A stretch of DNA of 9,277 nt from a bacterium (GTDB taxonomy: Bacteria > Krumholzibacteriota > Krumholzibacteriia > Krumholzibacteriales > Krumholzibacteriaceae): positions 715-9,991 of the forward strand of contig JAFNGP010000098.1 in assembly GCA_017885175.1 (NCBI GenBank), read 5' to 3'. The translations under genes and the position numbers were made by a program. This document shows positions 1-7,100 of this stretch, one piece after another. The notes beneath the pieces were generated by a model. It was not told the origin of the DNA. It searched no databases and saw only the letters and a program-made list of their open reading frames with translations. Within the stretch, counting starts at the first letter, position 1; every line of letters starts with the position of its first letter.

Positions 1-150
1 GGCGAGCGACGAGGCGATCAGCGCGGCGAGCTCCCTGTCGCGCGAGGTATCGTACCGGTGCACGAACTCCACCGGATCGGACGAAATAAAGCGCCGATCG
101 TTGTACTTCAGGTACAGCCGTTCGAGCGCCTCCCGGTCCAGTGCGCCCAT
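1..150 (-). CDS. DUF2400 / TIGR02757 family protein, N-terminal 50 residues only (3' end outside window)
   Basis: The visible N-terminus begins MGALDREALERLYLKYNDRR and continues with a 'DPVEFVHRY' stretch and 'RDRELAALIASSLA'. This matches my memory of the start of the TIGR02757 (DUF2400) family, whose members open with a LYxKYN element, then D-P-x-x-F-x-x-R-Y and a conserved D-R-E-(I/L)-x-x-L-I-A-S-x-L-A helix. The biochemical function of the family is not established. The ATG at 148-150 lies one base after the TGA of the PerR-like gene. A GGGAGG Shine-Dalgarno (158-163), seven bases upstream, sits inside the end of that gene, so the two are almost certainly co-transcribed and probably translationally coupled. 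The rest of the protein runs off the left edge, so nothing can be said about its completeness. The family call rests on 50 residues and is moderately confident; that this is a real gene is more certain. Confidence 0.72.
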   Translation of the reverse strand, partial: MGALDREALERLYLKYNDRRFISSDPVEFVHRYDTSRDRELAALIASSLA

Positions 151-151
151 C

Positions 152-544
152 TCAACGCCTCCCGGTCTTTCTTCCGCACGCGGGACAAACCCCGAGATAC
201 TCGACCCGCCGCCCGAGAACGCGGTACCCGGTCCCCTTCGCGACGCGCGCGTCGCATCTCGCGCGATCGGCCCCGGCCGCCAGATCGTCGATGCGTCCGC
301 ACCTGATGCAGCGTATGTGCCGGTGGTCCCCCGTGTCGGCGTCGAAGCGCTTCTGCGATCCGGCGGTATCCAGCCGCTGTATGACGCCCTCGCGCGAGAG
401 CGTCTCCAGGTTCCGGTACACGGTGCCGAGGCTGATCCGGGGAAGCCGCTTTTTCACGCGGCCGTACAGCTCGTCGGCGCTCGGATGCGTGCACAGCTTC
501 GTGAGCTCGTCGAGTATCGCTTCGCGTTGTTTCGTTTTTCGCAT
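152..544 (-). CDS. PerR-like Fur-family metal-dependent repressor (130 aa)
   Basis: This is a cytoplasmic winged-helix repressor of the Fur superfamily. The DNA-binding part carries HPSADELY (residues 20-27) and ISLGTVYRNLETL (37-49). The dimerisation and metal part carries DHRHIRCIRCGRI (73-85). Against B. subtilis PerR from memory, a constant offset of 17 places all five regulatory-metal ligands: H20, D68, H74, H76 and D87, equivalent to PerR H37, D85, H91, H93 and D104. Structural zinc cysteines are C79/C82 and C120/C123. Asp rather than Glu at the D104 position favours peroxide sensing (PerR) over iron sensing (Fur); that is a family-based inference. The N-terminal arm is short, about 17 residues less than PerR, but the length is within the family range. 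The ATG is preceded by only a weak GGCGGA ribosome site. A promoter and palindromic operator lie just upstream, suggesting autorepression. The DUF2400 gene follows immediately. The Fur family is nearly certain; the PerR subtype is likely. Confidence 0.93.
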   Translation of the reverse strand: MRKTKQREAILDELTKLCTHPSADELYGRVKKRLPRISLGTVYRNLETLSREGVIQRLDTAGSQKRFDADTGDHRHIRCIRCGRIDDLAAGADRARCDARVAKGTGYRVLGRRVEYLGVCPACGRKTGRR

Positions 545-565
545 GCGTCCGCCGGCCTTATTGTC

Positions 566-590
566 GATAATAGTAATTATTACTGATAAT
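566..590 (-). promoter_or_regulatory. Fur/PerR-type operator upstream of the PerR-like gene
   Basis: A perfect 13-base palindrome, AGTAATTATTACT (572-584), is flanked on both sides by GATAAT (566-571 and 585-590). The 6-1-6 core with A/T-rich half-sites resembles PerR and Fur boxes (PerR consensus TTATAATnATTATAA, Fur box GATAATGATAATCATTATC), although it matches neither exactly. It is an isolated AT-rich island in GC-rich DNA, 22 bases upstream of the regulator's ATG, and it overlaps the predicted -10 element. Binding here would block RNA polymerase, so autorepression is the natural reading. Confidence 0.75.
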
Positions 591-615
591 CTATCTCCGT
601 GTGCCGTTTTGTCAA
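586..615 (-). promoter_or_regulatory. sigma70-type promoter for the PerR-like / DUF2400 operon
   Basis: On the minus strand a perfect TTGACA (-35) lies at 610-615. Sixteen bases later comes TAGATT (588-593), with GATTAT at 18-base spacing (586-591) as an alternative -10; each matches TATAAT at 4 of 6 positions. The -10 overlaps the palindromic operator. An exact -35 hexamer at this distance from a start codon in GC-rich sequence is unlikely to be chance. The exact -10 is uncertain. Confidence 0.65.
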
Positions 616-709
616 GGATTATTCATGCGCGCCGGGCTCATGCTGCGGAGCGACACGGTTTGTCTTCGGGATGAGAGGTCCGGTAGTCCGGAGGAGCGCG
701 CCGATATCT

Positions 710-1096
710 TCACCGGCAGATCGATTTCACGAATCCCCAATCGACGGCCACGACCTCCGTGCGAGTGAACGGCACGATCTTCCGGACATCGAAATAGCTG
801 CATGGACGGGCCAACGTTCCCGAACAGAGGCCGGAGAATGATTTTCCGTACACGAGCACCCGCTGACCGGCGTACGCGCCCAGATCGATCGCATCCGAAA
901 CCAGGTAGCATTCCCCGAGCGAAGCCTCCACGCTGAGGCGGAATGATCCGCAGAAACAAAGCGACACGTCCGGCTCCGAAACGTAGCTCAGCATGCCGGC
1001 GAGCGTTTCGGCCCCGTTATCGGCGCCGGAAGGATCCGCCGCCCGGGGCAGGAATATGGCGCAGGCGCAAAACGCGAGCAGCAGGAGCCGTTTCAT
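710..1096 (-). CDS. Small exported protein with six mature cysteines, function unknown (128 aa)
   Basis: The start at 1096 is fixed by a near-perfect AAGGAGGT Shine-Dalgarno nine bases upstream. Residues 1-20 (MKRLLLLAFCACAIFLPRAA) form a typical signal peptide, so the protein acts outside the cytoplasm. The cysteines at 10 and 12 do not sit in a good lipobox, so a lipoprotein is unlikely. The mature part has six cysteines: C47, C49, C63, C91, C99 and C127. Three disulfides are possible. Residues 62-86, with the D-L-x-x-Y-x-G-Q-x-V-x-V-Y-G pattern, read like alternating beta strands of a small OB-fold-like domain, followed by a C-x(7)-C segment and an F-D-V strand. I do not recognise a named family; the fold is an inference. 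The gene lies 68 bases downstream of the giant protease, with a strong hairpin between them, so it may be its last operon member. Confidence 0.82.
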   Translation of the reverse strand: MKRLLLLAFCACAIFLPRAADPSGADNGAETLAGMLSYVSEPDVSLCFCGSFRLSVEASLGECYLVSDAIDLGAYAGQRVLVYGKSFSGLCSGTLARPCSYFDVRKIVPFTRTEVVAVDWGFVKSICR

Positions 1097-1105
1097 ATTC
1101 GACGC

Positions 1106-1113
1106 ACCTCCTT
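1106..1113 (-). promoter_or_regulatory. Strong Shine-Dalgarno site that sets the start of the small exported protein
   Basis: AAGGAGGT on the minus strand lies nine bases before the ATG at 1094-1096. The reading frame stays open upstream to 1273, but that longer version would overlap the C-terminus of the protease, lacks such a site and would bury the signal peptide. The start at 1096 is therefore preferred. Confidence 0.85.
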
Positions 1114-1123
1114 CGCGCCGGTT

Positions 1124-1156
1124 GGGGGCCTCCCGCGCGGCGCGCGGGAAGCCCCC
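1124..1156 (-). terminator. GC-rich intercistronic hairpin, terminator-like but without a U-tract
   Basis: The arms 1124-1138 and 1142-1156 form a 15-bp stem around a 3-base loop. On the minus-strand transcript the only irregularity is one G-U wobble; on the plus-strand RNA the same position is a C-A mismatch. It therefore folds better in the transcript of the genes present. It begins 8 bases after the protease stop codon. No run of U follows (AACCGG instead), so it is either a U-independent terminator or a stem that protects the 3' end of the protease message. Confidence 0.5.
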
Positions 1157-1164
1157 GGACCCGT

Positions 1165-4100
1165 CTACCGCAAGAGCACCATTTTCTTCGTCATCCGTTC
1201 GGTCCCGCAGATGAACCTGCTGAAGTATATGCCGGATGTCACCTTGCGCCCATAGTCGTTGGTGCCGTCCCAACGGTACGTATGGGTGCCCGGATCGATG
1301 GCGCCATTGTGGAGCGTTTTTACGAGCTCTCCTTTCACGTTGTAGATCCTGAGCTCGGCGATGCCCTTGAAGTCCGCGGGCACGCCGACCTCGATGGTCG
1401 TGACGGGGTTGAACGGGTTCGGATAGTTCTGCGAGAGGGTGAACTGATCCGGAATCGCCGGAGTCCCCTTCCCCCCGGCAGCGTCCTTGCCGACAACCTG
1501 GGTTGCCACCGTCAACCAGTCGAGAACGCGTCCGAGAACCGCGGCCCTCGTCGGCGCGCTCGTGATGTAGTTGAAGTTGAACGCGAAGTAGACGGACGCG
1601 TGATAGGTACCGATGTACCGCATCGCCGCCGCGCTATCGGGCGCCGTCGGGATCATCGGCCAAACACCGTCGTACTGCTTGCCTTCCTTGTAGTAGAAGG
1701 CGAGCATGTCTTCCTCGGACAGGAAGCCCTCGGAAGCGGCGCTCGACAGATGATACTTGAAGACGATCTGGCCGCCCGGATAGGTCGTCGAACGCTTCAG
1801 CTCGTCGGGATAGCTTCCCGATATCGCGAACCGTTCGCCGTTGCCGATGGGATCGCCCGGCGCGCTCCACAGGTACCGGTAGGTGCTGCCGGGATCGTCC
1901 GCCACGTACGCAGCGCCCGTGTGCTTCTCCATGAACGTCCTGTTCGCGGAGTAGTACGAGAGATCCTTCCCGAGGAAGAATATCCGCTGCTTGACGCCGT
2001 CGTTCAGCGCGAGGAAGTTCGTGAGCAGCGTCTGCTGCGCGGTGCTGAAGTACGTCCCGTGCTCGGCAATGACGCCGATGTATGCATTCAACTGCGCGAC
2101 CGTCGGCAGCGACGCATCGGCCAGCGTCAGCACGTCGCACGTCTTTCCGATCGCGGTGAAGGCGTCGATGTACATCTGGGCCGGCGTCGCCGTTCCGCCG
2201 ATGAGCACGAGGTAATCGCTCGCCGGCATGACGGTCATCTGGTACGTCGCCGCAGGAGCGGTAGCCGGATCGGTGGTCGTGTTGGCTGCGTTATCGGTCG
2301 CCGACACATACACCTTGATCCTCGATCGCGGCGGCTGGCCGGGGATGTTGCCGCTGTATTCGTTCGCCACTCCCGTCGGAGCCATCGCGGCGGAGGTCCA
2401 GCTTACCCCGTTGTCGGTGCTGTAGTAGAGCGTCGCAGACGCGACACCCGAGAGCGCATCGGCGACCTGCGTCTTGATGACGTAGGGGCCGACGTTGTCC
2501 CAGGTGCTCGTCGGAACCGTCGTCGAGATGAACTTCGGTCCCTCGGTGTCGGTGACGCCCGCCACCATCACGTCGTCGACGTACCAGCCGGGATACGTAA
2601 CGGAGGCATCGCTGCCGAAGTGCAGCCGGACAACGACATTCTGGCCCTTGTAGGGCGTAAGGTTGAAGGTCACCTTGTGCCAGAAGTTACCGGTCGTCGT
2701 GCCCGAGAAGCACACCTCGTTCGGAATCCCTGCGGTTATGGACTTCGCGACGTTGTTGTACCCGATATCGGGCGTGATGATCGTCCACGTGGCGCCGCCG
2801 TTCGTGGAGATCTTCACGTTGCCGCCGTCGTAGCAGGTTCCGGTGCCACCCTCGATGTTGTACCACTGCCAGAAGCTGAGAGTTGCGTACGGCTTGCTGC
2901 CCGGCACCGTAGTCGGCGGCAGGTCGAGCTTCGAGTTCGAGCTCACCGAGTAGTTGCCGCCGAGCTTCGTGGCCCAGAGCTGGGTGCCCGAGTGCGCGCT
3001 GCCGGGCCCGGTCGTGGGCACGCCCCACTCCCAGTCCTGCCCGGTAGCCGCGAAGCCGCCGTTCGAAGTCTCGAAGTCCCACGAGTAGTAATCGACGACC
3101 GTGAACGTATGGAAACCGGTCGCCGGATCGCGCCCCGTGTTCGGAACCCCGGCCACGTCTCTCGCGAGGATGTAGTAGTTGTACGCATCCCCAATGACGG
3201 ATGGACCGGGAATCTCCGCGCGGTACACGTCCCCGCCCATCGCCGCCATCGCCACGCTGACGTTCGCCCCGCCGTTCTTGTTGTACACGACGGTGACCTT
3301 AGCCGGATCGACACCGACGTTGTCGGTGATCGTCGCCATGACGATGTACGGCCCGGCGAGATCCGCCGTGTTCGAGAGCGGCAGGTGAACGATCGTCGGA
3401 GGAGTGCCGTCGGTCGTGACCCGGAACGTGTGCTTCACGCCGGGAGCGCCGGCCGGGTGGTAGGTCGTCGAGCCGTCGAGGTTGGCGGCGCTGATGTAGT
3501 ACTGCACCAGCGTGCCGTTCGCCTGCGCCGGGATCGCCGCCTCGTACTCGTTCGGGTTCGCCGTCGGCGTCATGGTGACGACGACGGGGCCCGAGCCGAC
3601 GTCATACCTCATGAGTATTCGCCCGGGATCGAGCGTCTCGGAGTATACCTGCGCAACGACCCGGTACGGATCGCTCGTATTCTCGGTATCGTGCAGCGGT
3701 GCGTGCGCGATATCGGGAGCCGAGAGCCAGAGAAGCGCCCGGTGAGCGATGCCGGCCCGGCGCGCGGCCTCCTGGACGTAGTAGAGGTTGAAGGAGAAGT
3801 AGACGGAACGGTACGTCGCCGCGCTGTACTTCATCGCCGCGGCCGCATCGAGGCTGATCGGCGTGTTCGGCACGACGCCGTTCCATTCCTTGCCTTCCTT
3901 CTCGTAGCTGCCCTGAACCTCTTCCCTCGTCAGCGAGGTCCCTGTGCCGGTGTACTGATAGACGATCTCGCCGCCCGGGAACGCCGTCGAGCGCTGGATT
4001 TCGTCGGGGTACGAGCCCGAGATGACGAATGTCTCTTCCGCGCCGATCGGATCGCCCGGATATCCGGTAATCTGCCGGTACGCCGGGTCGTCCTGAACGT

Positions 4101-7100
4101 ACGCGGCCCGCATGTACTGCTCGACCCACGGCCTCGTGGCCGAGTTGTAGCCGAGGTCGCGTCCGAGGAGGAAGAGCCTCTTCTTCGCGGCCTGCGTTCC
4201 GGATCCGAGATACGCGGTGAGATCGGTCATCTGCTGGGTCGTGAGCCCGCTCGACTCGTCGATGATGAGCATCTTGTAGAGCTGGAGCTTGTCGAGCGCG
4301 AGCCACCCCTGCGCTGTCCGGTCCCAGTAATCGGCCGCGTGCCCGTACGCGTTCAGGGCGTCGCGGAACATCTGGACCGACGTCGCGGAGGTGCCGCCGC
4401 CGACCATCACCAGGATGGGCGCCGAAGGCAGAATCGCGAATTCATACGTTGTCGCGGGCGCCCCGGCGGGATCGACGGTTACGTTGCTCTGCGCCGAAGT
4501 ATCCGTCGCCTTCACGTACAATTTGATCCTCGTGCCGTTCGGCTGACCCGGGATCGATCCCGTGTACCGCGTCCCGACCCCGGTCGGGCTCATCGCGACC
4601 TCGCTGAACGTCGCTCCGCCGTTCGTGCTGTAGAAGATCGAAACGCCCGCGACGGCGGAGAGCACGTCCATCACGTTCGTCGTGACGGTATACGGGCCCG
4701 CCGTGTCGAAGGTGCTTCCCGGCACCGTCGTGCCGCTGATGATCGGCGGAATGTCGTCCACGCTCGTGCTGCGCACGAGGACGTCGTCGACGTACCAGCC
4801 GGGGTAGTTGACGCTGCCGTCGCTTCCGAAGTGGAACGCGAACATCACCTGCTGGCCGGCGTACGCCGAGATGTCGAAGACCTCCTGCTGCCAGGACGGG
4901 CTCGCCGTGCCCATGAAGCAGGGCTCGCCCGGGATTCCGGCATTCGCGGTGCTCGCCGTTCCGTCGTAGCCGTTGACCGGCGCGATGATGCTCCACGTCG
5001 CGCCGCCATCCGTCGAGATCTTCACGTTCCCGCCGTCGTAGGTGCTCTCCGTGGAGTACCAGTGCCAGAACGAGAGGATCGCATACGGCTTGCTCGCCGC
5101 GAGCGTGATCGCCGGCGTCGTGAGCTTCGCGTCTGCGGAGCTCGGATAGTTGCCGGCGAGGACGGTCGCCCAGACATTCGTTCCCGAGTGGGCCACTCCG
5201 GGTCCGGACGTGGGCGCTCCCCACTCCCAGACGCCGCCCGCGACAGAGAATCCGCCGTTATCGGGCTCGAAATTCCACAGGAAGTACTCGACGATCTCGA
5301 AGCGGTACGTGCCCATAGCCGGGACGCGGGTCACGTTGCCGCCGTAGGAGTTGTCGATCGCGAGCATGTAGTAATCGTAGACGTCTCCCACGACCGACGG
5401 TCCCGGAATCGCCCCATGGTAACGGCCGTCGCTTTCGAGCGCCATCCGCTGGCGACGGAGAATGCCGCCGTTCTTCTTGTACATGAGGTATACCGACTCG
5501 ACGCCGATATTGTCCGTGACCTGGCCGTAGATGTGGTACGGACCGGCGAGGTCGTTCGTGTTGTAGTACCGCTGGTGGACGATGACCGGCGGCGTCGTGT
5601 CCCAGGCGACCTTGAAGGTGTGCCTGAGCCCGGGAGCCCCGATGGGATCCTGCGTCGTGTGTCCCTGCACGTCGCTCGCCGTGATGTAGTAGGCGACCTC
5701 GGTGCCGATCGGCTGGGCCGGGATGGAGGCCGCGTACTCGTTCGGCGCGCCCGTCGCCGTCATGGCGAGGCTCACGTCCCCCGCGCCCGCGTCGTACACG
5801 ACGAAGAAGGTAGCGGGATCGAGAGTGAAATAGTCGGACGTGATAAGCGCCTTGACCGGATACGGATTCGCGGTGTTCTCGGTGTCTCCGAGCGGCGTAT
5901 GCGCGATCTTCGGATAGCCCTGGAGCCAGTCGAGGACGCGCATCATGACGTCCGTCCGCGTCGCCGCATCGGCGATCGCCTCGAAACCGAACGCGAAGTA
6001 GACGATCTTGTACGTGCCGTTCTCGAAGGTCAGGCCCGCCGTGCCGGAGCTCGTGATGGCGTTCGGCGAAACCTGGTCCTTCTTCACGTCGTTCGCGGTC
6101 GCCGCCGCCTTCGGCACCGACGGATCGTAGACGAACGCCGTCAGCGCCGGAGCGACCGGGTTGATCTCGGACGGATAGCGCTGGTTGTTCGCTCCCGTTC
6201 CGCCCTTGATCTCGAAGGCGAATCCGAAGCCGACCGGATTCGTCGCGACGCCGACGACACCGCCGAGGCCCACGTCATCCTGCACGAAAGCGGCATGCAG
6301 GTAGTTGGCGTAGAAGGGCGTCGTTCCGATGTCGTATCCGATGTCCTGGCCCGAGATGAAGAGCCGGCCCCCTCCGTCGAGGTACGCCGCGATCTCGGCC
6401 TGATCGGTCGCCGTGAGGCTCGTCGTGTAATCGTCGCCGGTGAGCCATACGACGGATTCGAAGAGCGCCATGGCCGCCGCGTTCGGCGGCGCGGGCACGG
6501 TGAGATACGATCTCCCCGCGCCCGCCACGGCCTGTTCGAAGTACGTATGGTACGCCTTCCCCCCGTCATCGTCGACGATGAGGACCTGGCCGCTCTTCAT
6601 GGCGACGTCGAGCGTCGTCGTGGCGCCCTCGGTCACCAGGATGCCGGTCTTCGTCGTGACGGGATACGGGAACGGAGGAGAGAAGACGAGGTCGTACGTC
6701 CCCGCGGGAATCGTAATGCTGTACGCTCCCGTCGAGGGATCGTTCGACGTCGAGAGAACCGGGTCTCCCCCGAACTTGACGGTGATCGCCGCCGAGATGC
6801 CGGCGCCCGTCGCCTCGTCCGTGACGGAGCCCGCTATGACGCCCGAAGGAAGCTGGGCGAGCGTGATATCGAGCGTCGTCGTCGCATCCGCCGTGATCGT
6901 CACGGTCGTCGTGTAGGTATCGTAGCCGAAACGTGACACCTGCACGGCGTGGTCCCCCGCGACGAGCTTCATCGTATAATGCCCTGTCGCGTCGGTGAGC
7001 ACCTTCTGTCCCGTGTCGGTGATAAGGATCTTCGCGCCCTCGACCGCGCCGCCGACGTTGGCGGTCACCGTTCCCTCGAGGGTGCCGACGCCGGCGAGCG

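Larger units (their letters stand above)
545..709. other. Intergenic region between the small exported-protein gene and the PerR-like gene
   Basis: This 165-base gap holds the promoter and operator described separately (566-615). The remainder, 616-709, contains only a 5-bp hairpin (TCCGG/CCGGA around 679-692) without a following T-tract. That is too weak to call a terminator for the gene ending at 710. No coding sequence or RNA gene can be supported here. Confidence 0.6.

Noticed and set aside
101..674. Overlapping plus-strand frames across the PerR-like gene
   Set aside because: They are shadows of a clearly recognisable Fur-family gene and overlap one another. Their translations show no known motif.
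676..695. Intrinsic terminator for the small exported-protein gene
   Set aside because: The stem is only 5 bp (TCCGG/CCGGA) and no T-tract follows on the minus strand.
1097..1273. Upstream extension of the small exported protein to a start at 1273
   Set aside because: It would overlap the last 36 codons of the protease (plus its stop), has no good ribosome site and would place the signal peptide in the middle. The start at 1096 has AAGGAGGT at ideal spacing.
5911..6591. Enzymatic glutamine amidotransferase activity of the first GATase-like module
   Set aside because: No cysteine occurs in the module (residues 646-875), so the class I nucleophile is absent. A non-catalytic role is more likely.
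943..6936. A 1997-codon open frame on the plus strand, antisense to the protease
   Set aside because: Its codons are exactly the reverse complements of the protease codons. A stop there needs TTA, CTA or TCA in the sense gene, all avoided by its GC-rich third positions; the frame ends where the protease uses TCA for Ser531. The product is a low-complexity Arg/Val/Asp/His-rich chain with no domains, whereas the sense frame has a full catalytic set.
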